Notes: a model not told the origin generated them from the sequence alone. DNA of 36,316 bases from Cytophagaceae bacterium (GCA_021151805.1 JAGKWN010000036.1:1-36316); one strand, 5' to 3'; shown: positions 18,054 through 26,186, counted from the stretch's first letter. Program-made: numbers and translations.

Positions 18054-18278
18054 TTATTTTTTCAGCAGCTTATTATGCTCTTCCAGCAGTGCAATGTATT
18101 TGCCCTTCCAGTGATCGACTTCCTGTTTGAGTTGCAAGATTATTTTTGAGTTGTATTCTTCCTTAGGATCTTCAGTTTTGTTAAGTGATTTCAGTTTGGG
18201 AAACCTGACTGAAAAATCGTAATGGATGATGCGACCGATTTTTAGAATGGTGTCGTTGTTCGTATCAAGCTTATATGA
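18054..18278 (-). pseudogene. 3' remnant of an XRE-type HTH regulator
   Basis: On the minus strand a frame is open from 18278 to the TAA at 18056-18054, 74 codons with no ATG and an in-frame stop just upstream (18281-18279). The peptide reads NNDTILKIGRIIHYDFSVRF early on and QEVDHWKGKYIALLEEHNKL at the end. This matches the last helix of an XRE-like DNA-binding domain and the C-terminal coiled coil common in small Bacteroidota HTH regulators (family resemblance from memory). The first half with the HTH is missing, so it is most likely a decayed or truncated gene. It lies just inside the left border repeat of the cassette, which suggests the loss came with an insertion or rearrangement there. 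Confidence 0.65.
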
Positions 18279-18365
18279 TTATTAGGCTTAGTCAATATTA
18301 TGAAGATTTGAATTTTATGAATACATTAGCTGAGCTCTATTCTACCAATTTAAATACTTAGACAA

Positions 18366-18695
18366 ATGGATAACATCTCTCAAATAATTCAAGAGTTGAA
18401 AAATTTTCGAGACGAAAGGGATTGGGCACAATTTCATAACTCTAAAGATTTAGCTTTGGCTATTAATATCGAAGCCGGCGAGTTACTAGAGTTGTTTTTG
18501 TGGAAAAAAGCAGAAGAAGCAAATAAAGAAAAAGTGAAAGAAGAGTTGGCTGACATTCTTTCATTTGCATTTTTATTAGCAGATAAATATGATTTTGATG
18601 TTAGACAAATTGTACTTGATAAGATTAGTCAGAATGCTTTAAAGTATCCTGTTGATAAAGCTAAGGGTAATGCTAAAAAGTATGATGAATTATGA
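18366..18695 (+). CDS. MazG-like nucleotide pyrophosphohydrolase
   Basis: This 109-residue all-alpha NTP pyrophosphatase belongs to the MazG/dCTP-pyrophosphatase (RS21-C6-like) group. The opening FRDERDWAQFHNSKDLA is typical of the short dCTPase-like subfamily. The metal-binding residues are Glu36 and Glu39 in IEAGELLE, then Glu60 and Asp63 in EELADIL, the ExxE...ExxD signature. It would hydrolyse a (d)NTP to the monophosphate and pyrophosphate; the substrate is not known. Its last 4 bases (ATGA) overlap the start of the DUF2075 fusion gene, so the two are coupled. Codon use is markedly more A/T-rich than in gltBD, as expected of a transferred cassette. Such small pyrophosphatases beside nuclease-helicases could act by nucleotide depletion or clearance during phage attack, which is inference. 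Confidence 0.88.
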   Translation: MDNISQIIQELKNFRDERDWAQFHNSKDLALAINIEAGELLELFLWKKAEEANKEKVKEELADILSFAFLLADKYDFDVRQIVLDKISQNALKYPVDKAKGNAKKYDEL

Positions 18696-20878
18696 GTACA
18701 TCCTTTGAATTAGCAATAGAAATTTCAGAACAATACGATTTTAAAAAAGAATCTTTAGATAAGATAGGACAAAATCCATGGGTAAAAAATCAGTGGCCGT
18801 TGGTTTATTTTATTCAAAATGAATCTGAGCGAGTAGCTTATGTTGGAGAGTCTACAAACGCTCTAAGTAGAATTAAAAACCATCTTTCAAATCCTCACAA
18901 ATCCTCAGTTTTTAATAAGTTATCAATAATCGGTAGCGATAAATTTAACAAATCTGCGACACTAGATATTGAGTCGAATTTAATACAATACATAACTTCT
19001 GAAGGAACATATAAATTGCAAAATGGTAATTATGGTTTAATAAATCATAATTACTATCAGCAAGATTTATATAAAGATTTATTTAAAGAGATATGGGAAA
19101 AGTTAATCGAAAAGAAGATTGTAAGTAAATCTCTTAGTGAAATTGAAAACACTGAACTTTTTAAATATTCGCCATATAAATCATTAAATGAAGATCAATA
19201 CGCTTCCGTTATAGAAATACTTAAAGGCTTATGTTCAAAAGAATCAAATAGAATTTTTGTTAAAGGAAGTGCAGGTACAGGCAAAACCATTTTAGCTACT
19301 TATCTTATCAAATTACTTCATTCAGAAATTACGGATTCTCAACCTGAGGAATTTAATAATGATGAACTTGTAGAAGTAAGTTACATTAAAGCTTTTCAGG
19401 AAAAATATCCCAATGCCAAAATTGGATTGGTTATAGCAATGACTTCTTTAAGAGAGTCATTGCAAAATGTATTTAAAAGTATTCCAGGATTAAAAGCTTC
19501 AATGGTATTAAATCCTTCAGATACTTTTAAAAAAGAAAAATATGATTTATTAATAATAGACGAGGCCCATCGATTACGCCAGTATAAAAATATCAGCTGG
19601 ATGGGGACTTTCAGAAAAAATAATCAAAAGCTTGGTTTAGATGATAATGGTGATGAATTAGATTGGATAATTGAAAATAGTAAAAATCAAATTTTCTTTT
19701 ATGATTCAGATCAATCCATAAAGCCATCAGACATAGGTGAAAACAAATTCGCTCAATTATTAAATAAGGAAGACACACTTCAACTTGAGTTGGCTTCGCA
19801 AATGAGAGTAAAAGGCGGCAATAATTATATAAGCTTTGTTGACAAGTTACTTCATAATAGAGAGGATAGACATATTTATCAAATTAAAAATTACGAATTA
19901 ATATTTTTTGATTCATTGAAAGATCTTTATAATAAACTTGGAGAAAAAGAAAAGCAATACGGCTTATGCAGGTTAATTGCTGGTTATTCCTGGCCTTGGT
20001 TATCAAAAGAAAATAAAAATGCAGTTGATATAGAAATTGAGGGAGTAAAACTTCAATGGAATCAAACTGATAAAGATTGGATCAATAGTCCTAATGCATT
20101 CAATGAAGTTGGCTGTATTCATACAACGCAAGGTTATGATCTTAATTACACAGGAGTAATATTCGGACGAGAAATAAAATACAATCCTTTGACAAAATCA
20201 ATTGAAATCGACTCTTCAATGTATTTTGATCAGAATGGGAAGAAAGGGATTTCTGATAGAGAAGCGCTAAAGTCATATATTATTAATATTTATAAAACAA
20301 TTATGTACCGAGGTATCAGGGGTACATTTGTTTATGCATGTGATCCTAATCTTAGGGAATATTTAAAACAATATATTTTAAGTTTTCAAAAGGAATTGCC
20401 TTTCAGAATAATACCCTTTCAAGAAGTTAAGCCTTATGTAAATGCCGTTCCTTTAATTGACATATTAGTTGCAGCGGGAGCTTTTAGCGATCTTCAAATT
20501 CATTCTAATTTTGAATGGATTGAATTACCGTTTCCTATTTCTGTTAAAGAAGGATATTTTGTTTGTAAGGTGGTTGGCGAATCAATGAATAAAAAAATAC
20601 CAAACGGTTCTTATTGTTTATTTCATCAAGATTTTGGAGGCAGCAGAGAGGGTAAAATAGTATTAGTAGAATCAACAAATATTCAAGATTCCGACTTTGG
20701 CTCTGGATACACTGTAAAAGAATACCATAGTAAAAAAGCTATTGATAATGATGGCTGGACTCATTCATCCATCATTTTAAAGCCGTTGTCCGACAATCCG
20801 AATTACGACGATTTGATTTTAGAAGAAGAGGATTTAATTGATTTTAAGGTGAAAGGAATTTTTGTTAAAGTATTATAA
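18692..20878 (+). CDS. GIY-YIG nuclease / DUF2075 SF1-like helicase / S24 (LexA-like) peptidase fusion
   Basis: This 728-residue protein has three recognisable parts. (1) Residues ~35-105 are a GIY-YIG-type nuclease: LVYFI (37-41), AYVGES (49-54), Arg60, and Glu94 in the LDIESNLIQYI helix. (2) Residues ~160-565 are a DUF2075 P-loop helicase/ATPase: Walker A GSAGTGKT (192-199), Walker B LLIIDEAHR with Asp290-Glu291, then SQMRVKGGN, CIHTTQGYD and MYRGIRGTFVYACD in the positions of late SF1 motifs. (3) Residues ~585-728 are an S24 peptidase: KVVGESMNKKIPNGSY with Ser631, Lys676 in YTVKEY, and an Ala595-Gly596 bond 35 residues before the Ser. It shares a 4-base overlap with the MazG-like gene and is AT-rich. 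Nucleic-acid attack controlled by ATP and by self-cleavage is plausible but inferred. I do not know a named system with this exact architecture. Confidence 0.85.
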   Translation: MSTSFELAIEISEQYDFKKESLDKIGQNPWVKNQWPLVYFIQNESERVAYVGESTNALSRIKNHLSNPHKSSVFNKLSIIGSDKFNKSATLDIESNLIQYITSEGTYKLQNGNYGLINHNYYQQDLYKDLFKEIWEKLIEKKIVSKSLSEIENTELFKYSPYKSLNEDQYASVIEILKGLCSKESNRIFVKGSAGTGKTILATYLIKLLHSEITDSQPEEFNNDELVEVSYIKAFQEKYPNAKIGLVIAMTSLRESLQNVFKSIPGLKASMVLNPSDTFKKEKYDLLIIDEAHRLRQYKNISWMGTFRKNNQKLGLDDNGDELDWIIENSKNQIFFYDSDQSIKPSDIGENKFAQLLNKEDTLQLELASQMRVKGGNNYISFVDKLLHNREDRHIYQIKNYELIFFDSLKDLYNKLGEKEKQYGLCRLIAGYSWPWLSKENKNAVDIEIEGVKLQWNQTDKDWINSPNAFNEVGCIHTTQGYDLNYTGVIFGREIKYNPLTKSIEIDSSMYFDQNGKKGISDREALKSYIINIYKTIMYRGIRGTFVYACDPNLREYLKQYILSFQKELPFRIIPFQEVKPYVNAVPLIDILVAAGAFSDLQIHSNFEWIELPFPISVKEGYFVCKVVGESMNKKIPNGSYCLFHQDFGGSREGKIVLVESTNIQDSDFGSGYTVKEYHSKKAIDNDGWTHSSIILKPLSDNPNYDDLILEEEDLIDFKVKGIFVKVL

Positions 20879-20897
20879 TGGATGTTTCTAGTAAATA

Positions 20898-21051
20898 ATG
20901 AAACTAAAAGCTTGGCTTGATACTTTAATAACTATTATACATAAAAGGCTATTCTAGAGGAGAAATCAATATTCACTTTTCTCTGAATGATGATCCTTCT
21001 GATTTAGATGATTTAATGGCTTGGCTTTATTTAAATCATACAATCACCTAA
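20898..21051 (+). pseudogene. Possible small frameshifted ORF at the cassette end
   Basis: An ATG at 20898 opens MKLKAWLDTLITIIHKRLF and stops at TAG. One frame over, an open stretch reads YSRGEINIHFSLNDDPSDLD and continues DLMAWLYLNHTIT to a TAA at 21049-21051. Joined, they would make a ~50-residue acidic protein, so a single indel may have broken a third small gene of the operon. The end of the second frame lies within the right flanking repeat. I do not recognise it, and it may be chance. Confidence 0.25.
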
Positions 21052-21076
21052 ATCATAAAAATCCCAGTTCAGACAA
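21033..21076 (-). repeat. Right flanking repeat of the accessory cassette
   Basis: This is the inverted partner of 17961-18008. Its reverse complement starts TTGTCTGAACTGGGATTTTT, then TGATTTAGGTGATTG-like sequence. It directly abuts the stop codon of the outer-membrane protein gene at 21077, so it also marks the edge of the conserved neighbouring DNA. Confidence 0.75.
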
Positions 21077-21571
21077 TCAAAACCCAATCCCGATCGAAAA
21101 CCCATACGGCATATTAAAATCGTTATGCGCGTTCGATGTATAAAACATCGGGTTGTAGGTAATACTTAACATCACCGCTTCTTTTACGATCGGGTGGTAA
21201 CGCAAACCAAAGTTGCCGTTGACGCTGGAGTAGAAAACACCGCCGAAATCCTGCACAACAAAATCAGCACCTGCTTCCACATAAAACTTTCCGATACCGG
21301 CCAGTCCGTATAAGCCGTGGTAGAGATTAACGGCTCCAGGAACATCTTTTTCAGCCGATCCGGTTATGTAGCCACTTCCCACATGCGGGTTTACAGTAAA
21401 GTGATCGTTGACACGGAAAATACGTTCGTAATGTATGGACAGTTCACTTTGCCTTAAAATAGAAAAATACATCACATTGTTTGACCGGCTCGACTCAGAG
21501 ATATATTCGCTTTCCTGAGAGAAACTTGAAATGGATACTAGAAGACAAAATGTGCAGAACAGGTATTTCAT
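21077..21571 (-). CDS. Small outer-membrane beta-barrel protein
   Basis: This 164-residue protein has a signal peptide (MKYLFCTFCLLVSISSFSQ, cleavage near residue 19). The mature part alternates hydrophobic and polar residues in short strands rich in Tyr, Phe and Gly (YFSILRQSELSIHYERIF, GSGYITGS, KFYVEAGADFVVQD, NFGLRYHPI, VMLSITYNPMFY). It ends SIGIGF, with the terminal Phe recognised by the outer-membrane assembly machinery. The pattern fits an eight-stranded or smaller barrel of the porin-like type common in Bacteroidota. The exact family and function are unknown. The gene lies immediately beyond the right border repeat of the accessory cassette and has no operon partner. Confidence 0.75.
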   Translation of the reverse strand: MKYLFCTFCLLVSISSFSQESEYISESSRSNNVMYFSILRQSELSIHYERIFRVNDHFTVNPHVGSGYITGSAEKDVPGAVNLYHGLYGLAGIGKFYVEAGADFVVQDFGGVFYSSVNGNFGLRYHPIVKEAVMLSITYNPMFYTSNAHNDFNMPYGFSIGIGF

Positions 21572-21669
21572 AAGAAGTAATTATTTTTCTAAAATACCAA
21601 AACTATTTATATTCCATTGCTATCTGTCTCCAATTAAATGATAAATTTATATTCTATAAACCTTCAACT

Positions 21670-22026
21670 ATGAATAGCATGAAAAAAATCACCTTAGTAA
21701 CAACCCTTTTTCTATCATCACTTTTCTTTTCGATCCAATCATTTTCACAAAATGCCGAAAGTGGTTATTTAATGATTACTGTTTATGAATCCATGATTCA
21801 GGATTTTTCGAAAATTGTTGTTATTGAAAATGGCGCTAAGATTCAGGAAGTACAGTTAAGAAATGTTTCAACAAAAGAGATAGAATACAACCAGATTCAG
21901 GTAAACAATACACTGGATAAATATAAAAAAGCCGGCTATAAATTAGTAAGCGCTTCTAAAGGCAGCACCAATATTGCCCCCGGACAGTTTGTGTTGATTT
22001 CTACTTATATCTTAGAAAAAGAATAA
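21670..22026 (+). CDS. Small secreted protein of unknown function
   Basis: This protein has 118 residues from the ATG at 21670; a second ATG three codons later (MKKITLVTT) gives a more classical signal peptide start. The signal peptide runs to about residue 27 (SLFFSIQSFSQ). The mature ~90 residues contain YLMITVYESMIQDFSKIVVI, a Lys/Gln-rich middle and KKAGYKLVSASKGS, which looks like an alpha/beta fold. The pattern resembles short exported Bacteroidota proteins with no assigned function. It is followed after 5 bases by an SRPBCC gene, so the two may form an operon. I do not recognise a specific family. Confidence 0.65.
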   Translation: MNSMKKITLVTTLFLSSLFFSIQSFSQNAESGYLMITVYESMIQDFSKIVVIENGAKIQEVQLRNVSTKEIEYNQIQVNNTLDKYKKAGYKLVSASKGSTNIAPGQFVLISTYILEKE

Positions 22027-22031
22027 TTTTT

Positions 22032-22484
22032 ATGGAAACGAAAAAATCAGTAACCAATACCATAACCATCAATGCACCGGCAGCAGATGTATGGGATGCC
22101 CTGGTGAATCCTGCAAAGACCAAAGTATATATGTTCGGTTGTGAAACCGTCTCCGATTGGAAAGTCGGCAGCGATCTGCTCTGGCGAGGCAATTACGAAG
22201 GCAAGGAGATGGTCTTTGTAAAAGGAAAAATCAAATCAATTGAGCCAAATAAACAATTGGTATATACCGTGTTCGACCCCTTCGCCTCTTACCCCGACAT
22301 TCCTGAAAATCACCTGAACGTTACCTATAAGTTAGAACAGCAAGGCCAGCAGACGATCTTAACCGTTATACAGGACGGCTTTGAAGGTGCCGCTGAAGGA
22401 GAGAAGCGTTACGAAGATGTCTATAACAAAGGCGAAGGCTGGAACCCGATTCTGGTTCAGATCAAAGCGCTGGTCGAAGGATGA
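22032..22484 (+). CDS. SRPBCC (AHSA1/START-like) domain protein
   Basis: This 150-residue cytoplasmic protein has the START-like helix-grip fold. The N-terminal pattern VTNTITINAPAADVWDALVN and DWKVGSDLLWRG followed by the VYTVFDP and LTVIQDGFEG strands are typical of the AHSA1 (Hsp90-activator-homologous) group. The C-terminal helix has GWNPILVQIKALVEG. Members bind hydrophobic ligands in a central cavity; ligand and role here are unknown. It starts 5 bases after the small secreted protein gene. Another AHSA1-type protein lies at 28.6 kb, and the two share the general motif but are clearly divergent. Confidence 0.83.
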   Translation: METKKSVTNTITINAPAADVWDALVNPAKTKVYMFGCETVSDWKVGSDLLWRGNYEGKEMVFVKGKIKSIEPNKQLVYTVFDPFASYPDIPENHLNVTYKLEQQGQQTILTVIQDGFEGAAEGEKRYEDVYNKGEGWNPILVQIKALVEG

Positions 22485-22571
22485 ATAGATCAATAAAACA
22501 TTTCATTTTATTCACCCAACAATCTATTTCAATTTTATATTCTTTTTTAATATCAATCATTATAGACAATT

Positions 22572-23906
22572 ATGATAAAATTAACTTCGCTCGTATTTCT
22601 ATTTTTGATTTCATTGGCATTAAGAGCACAGATTTCAAACGCTATTTTTCCGAATAATCCGGGTCAGCAAAAAAGAATATCAACCAGTGCCAGCAACCAA
22701 AGGGTAACTGCAATCAATAAACAACGCCTGGATAGCATTGTTTCTTCATTGGATAAATATTCATATACATATGATGCAGATGGAAATCAAACTCTTAGAA
22801 TCAGATATGTGAGGGACAATGGTTCAAATTCCTGGATTCCATACAACAAATTTGAAGACACGTATGATGATGTTGGAAATCCGATTCTAACTATAACATC
22901 CTCTTGGGATGACATAAACAATATATATGTTCCAGATTATAAATATGAAAGTGAATATGATGTAAATAAAAATCAAACATTGAAGATTACTTATTCTTGG
23001 TATGGCAACCCTTCCAGTTGGCACCCGTTACAAAAATCTGTGAATACATTTGGATCGAACGGAAAGATAAGTAGCATCAATAATTACTCTTGGTCAGGGA
23101 CTGTTTTGATGCCTGATAATTATATCGTATTCACCTATAACAACAAAAAATTATTGGTAGAGGAGACTCAATACAATATGGCAGACGTCATAGAATCTCA
23201 AAAAACATATACATACGACTCGAATGATAATCTTATTTCTGAAACCAGTAGTCATTATGATTATAATAACAATTCAGAAATGGATAGTGGAAATAAATAT
23301 GAATACACATACGATTCCCAAAATAATGTAACACGTTTAGTGGAGTCGGAATGGAATGTCGGAATACAAGATTGGGAAAACACAAGCAAAACCGAAAATG
23401 AATTTGATCTTCAAAATAATCAAACAGCAATTATTAAATCCGATTGGGATGCACAAACCAATATGTGGATGTACGCTTATAAAAATGTATACAGCTACGA
23501 TAATGCATATACAATAACAAATTTAATTGTGCCTGGAGAATTTGACGAAACAATTAAACATAAATTGACGAGTTTTGTTTCGTATGGTTTTGTTAATGAA
23601 GATTGGGAGCCAGGGCAGGAATATACCCTATATTATACAAACACAACAACTACTGGATTAGTGAATACAGCCTCAAACGTTTTAAAAGTGTATCCAAATC
23701 CTGCAAACGATAGAGTGGTTTTTACAGATAAAACGAGTGATGCTGCAACACTGGAATTATTCAATCAGCAAGGGAGTCTTGTATACAAAAATGGAATTGT
23801 CATGAACCTACCGGTTTCTGTTGAAGGCCTTGCTCAGGGCATTTATTTTTACCGCATCTCAAGTATCAATGCTGAAAGTTATAATGGTACATTAATCATA
23901 GAATAA
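22572..23906 (+). CDS. T9SS-secreted protein with YD/RHS-like repeats
   Basis: This 444-residue protein has a signal peptide (MIKLTSLVFLFLISLALRAQ) and a C-terminal type A T9SS sorting domain from about 372 (YPNPANDRVVF, GLAQGIYFYRISS, TLIIE). Between them are about six repeats of roughly 45 residues with the core YTYDxxxN followed by an Ile/Ser-rich strand and a Trp-containing turn, for example YTYDADGNQTLRIRY, YTYDSNDNLISETS and YTYDSQNNVTRLVE. The pattern is that of YD repeats of RHS proteins, which form beta shells or bind carbohydrate, but no RHS core or toxin tip is present. It is therefore likely a surface or secreted binding protein. It ends 27 bases before the GH3 beta-glucosidase and may be cotranscribed with it. 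Function inferred only loosely. Confidence 0.82.
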   Translation: MIKLTSLVFLFLISLALRAQISNAIFPNNPGQQKRISTSASNQRVTAINKQRLDSIVSSLDKYSYTYDADGNQTLRIRYVRDNGSNSWIPYNKFEDTYDDVGNPILTITSSWDDINNIYVPDYKYESEYDVNKNQTLKITYSWYGNPSSWHPLQKSVNTFGSNGKISSINNYSWSGTVLMPDNYIVFTYNNKKLLVEETQYNMADVIESQKTYTYDSNDNLISETSSHYDYNNNSEMDSGNKYEYTYDSQNNVTRLVESEWNVGIQDWENTSKTENEFDLQNNQTAIIKSDWDAQTNMWMYAYKNVYSYDNAYTITNLIVPGEFDETIKHKLTSFVSYGFVNEDWEPGQEYTLYYTNTTTTGLVNTASNVLKVYPNPANDRVVFTDKTSDAATLELFNQQGSLVYKNGIVMNLPVSVEGLAQGIYFYRISSINAESYNGTLIIE

Positions 23907-23933
23907 GTACAAACCAATACGCACATTGCTTCA

Positions 23934-26177
23934 ATGAAAAACAGAATTGCTTTTCTTTTTATTTTCTTTCAGATGTTTACATACCATGCATTCTGTCAGA
24001 CAGATGCTGTCGAAAATAAAATCAACGCTTTGATCGAAAAAATGACGTTGGAAGAAAAGATCGGACAAGCATGTTTAAAAGGAACTTCAAGCCGCAGCAA
24101 AGGCCTGTCGGACGAACTGAAAGAGCAGGTGCGCAAAGGGCTTGTCGGTGCTATTCTGAATCTCACTGACACCGCACTTGTTTTACAGATTCAAAAGATT
24201 GCTGTTGAAGAAAGCCCTAATCATATACCATTGCTGTTTGGGCGTGATGTAATTCATGGTTATAAAACAATCTTTCCGATTCCTTTAGGTTTATCGGCAA
24301 CCTGGAATGCGGCTATTGCTGAACAGACGTCTGCTGTTGCCGCCCATGAATCCTATGCACGCTGTATCAACTGGACGTTTGCACCCATGGTGGATGTTTG
24401 TCGCGATGCCCGTTGGGGGCGCATTGCCGAATCGCCGGGTGAAGATCCTTATCTGGCATCTGTCTTGACCAAGGCGTACATCAAAGGCTACCAGGGCGAA
24501 GATTTGTCGGCGCCAGGAAACATTCTTGCGTGCACAAAACATTTTGCTGCTTACGGAGCAGTAGAAGGCGGGCGGGATTACAATACGGTAAATATATCAG
24601 AGTCCTTACTCCGCAATGTGTATCTGCCACCTTTTAAAGCAGCTGTTGAAGCTGGCTCAGCAACGTTCATGACTTCATTTAATGATGTGAACGGCGTTCC
24701 GGCTTCAGGCAATTCATTTTTATTAAAAGATGTATTGCGTGAAGAATGGAAGTACGATGGATTTGTAGTAAGCGATTGGAACTCGGTTACGGAGATGATC
24801 ACGCACGGCTATTGTGCCGATGAAAAGGAGGTGGCATTAAAAGCTGCAACAGCAGGTATGGACATGGAAATGACAAGCCAGTCATACGCACACCAACTGA
24901 AGGTCTTGATTCAGGAAAAGAAGATTACAGAAGAACAGTTGAATGAAATCGTGCGGCACATACTGCGGATAAAATTCCGTGCAGGTGTTTTTGAGAATCC
25001 TTATTTCAAAGAAAAAGATTCGTTTAAGATACTCGACCCGGCTTCTCTGGAGCTAGCTAAAACTTCTGCCGTAAAAAGTTTTGTACTACTGAAAAATGAA
25101 AAACAGATCTTGCCGCTTTCAACCAATAAAACAGTTGCTGTGATTGGTCCGCTGGCGCATGCACACAAAGAGCAGCTGGGTACGTGGATTTTTGATGGCG
25201 ATAAAACAAATTCCATTACACCGCTTACAGCCTTGCTGCAAACATATGCTACTGCCAATGTAAAATACGCTGCAGGTTTGAAATATAGTCGCGATGAATC
25301 CGAAGAAGGATTTAAAGAAGCATTGGCTGCAGCTAAAAAATCAGAAGTGATTTTATTTTTTGCAGGTGAAGAAGCTATTCTTTCGGGTGAAGCGCATTCG
25401 CGCGCCGATATCAGTTTGCCCGGTGTGCAAGAGAAGCTCATACAGGCATTGGCTAAGGCAGGCAAGCCAATTATACTGGTGATCATGGCGGGCCGTCCTA
25501 TTACCATTGATCGTATATTGCCTAACGTTGCTGCCGTTGTGATGGCCTGGCATCCGGGTACCATGGCTGGTCCGGCGCTCGCAGATGTGCTGACAGGCAA
25601 GGAAAATTTTTCGGGCAGGCTAACCGTTACCTGGCCAAAAACAGTCGGACAGATTCCAATCTATTACAATCATACCAATACGGGAAGACCTGCAGACTCA
25701 ACATCGTTTGTAGGCATTAAAGATATTCCGGTTGAAGCGTGGCAGAGTTCACTCGGCAACAATTCGCATTACCTGGATGCGGGTTTTACGCCCCGTTATA
25801 CATTTGGCTATGGCATGTCATATACATCGTTTTCATACGGTGATATTCTTCTTAAGAAAAATACATTGGATCAAAGCGATAGTTTGAAAGTAACCGTGAC
25901 CATCACCAACACAGGAGCAAGAACCGGAACAGAAACGGTACAGTTGTATATACAGGATGTATCAGCTTCGATCGTTCGCCCGGTACGTGAGTTAAAGGCT
26001 TTTACACAGGTTGAACTGAAAGCCGGTGAGAGCAGAGAGATACAATTGAGCGTTCCTGTTGCTGAACTTGGCTTTTATACCAACGAAGGAAAGTATGTTG
26101 TTGAGCCAGGTACGTTCAACCTATGGGTTGCACCGGATGCAGCGAGCGGAGCAAAACAAGTATTTACAGTGAAATAA
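23934..26177 (+). CDS. Exported GH3 beta-glucosidase (BglX-like)
   Basis: This 747-residue glycoside hydrolase family 3 enzyme has a signal peptide (MKNRIAFLFIFFQMFTYHAF, cleavage near CQT). The N-terminal TIM barrel (about 30-350) contains FGRDVIHGY, the KHFAAYG substrate motif at 202-208, and the nucleophile Asp281 in GFVVSDW. The C-terminal alpha/beta sandwich (about 385-600) supplies the acid/base, with GEEAILSGEAHSR a likely location. A fibronectin III-like domain (about 640-740) closes the protein. This layout matches BglX and similar beta-glucosidases that cleave cello- and other beta-gluco-oligosaccharides. No T9SS tail is present, so a periplasmic location is likely. It fits the cellulose/oligosaccharide metabolism expected of a Cytophaga-like organism. 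Exact specificity (glucosidase versus xylosidase) cannot be set from sequence. Confidence 0.95.
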   Translation: MKNRIAFLFIFFQMFTYHAFCQTDAVENKINALIEKMTLEEKIGQACLKGTSSRSKGLSDELKEQVRKGLVGAILNLTDTALVLQIQKIAVEESPNHIPLLFGRDVIHGYKTIFPIPLGLSATWNAAIAEQTSAVAAHESYARCINWTFAPMVDVCRDARWGRIAESPGEDPYLASVLTKAYIKGYQGEDLSAPGNILACTKHFAAYGAVEGGRDYNTVNISESLLRNVYLPPFKAAVEAGSATFMTSFNDVNGVPASGNSFLLKDVLREEWKYDGFVVSDWNSVTEMITHGYCADEKEVALKAATAGMDMEMTSQSYAHQLKVLIQEKKITEEQLNEIVRHILRIKFRAGVFENPYFKEKDSFKILDPASLELAKTSAVKSFVLLKNEKQILPLSTNKTVAVIGPLAHAHKEQLGTWIFDGDKTNSITPLTALLQTYATANVKYAAGLKYSRDESEEGFKEALAAAKKSEVILFFAGEEAILSGEAHSRADISLPGVQEKLIQALAKAGKPIILVIMAGRPITIDRILPNVAAVVMAWHPGTMAGPALADVLTGKENFSGRLTVTWPKTVGQIPIYYNHTNTGRPADSTSFVGIKDIPVEAWQSSLGNNSHYLDAGFTPRYTFGYGMSYTSFSYGDILLKKNTLDQSDSLKVTVTITNTGARTGTETVQLYIQDVSASIVRPVRELKAFTQVELKAGESREIQLSVPVAELGFYTNEGKYVVEPGTFNLWVAPDAASGAKQVFTVK

Positions 26178-26186
26178 TAAAAAACG

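Noticed and set aside
25001..25600. 199-codon minus-strand frame inside the GH3 gene
   Set aside because: It is a shadow of the well-supported GH3 coding sequence, with Ser/Ala-rich composition from reversed codons and no family motif.
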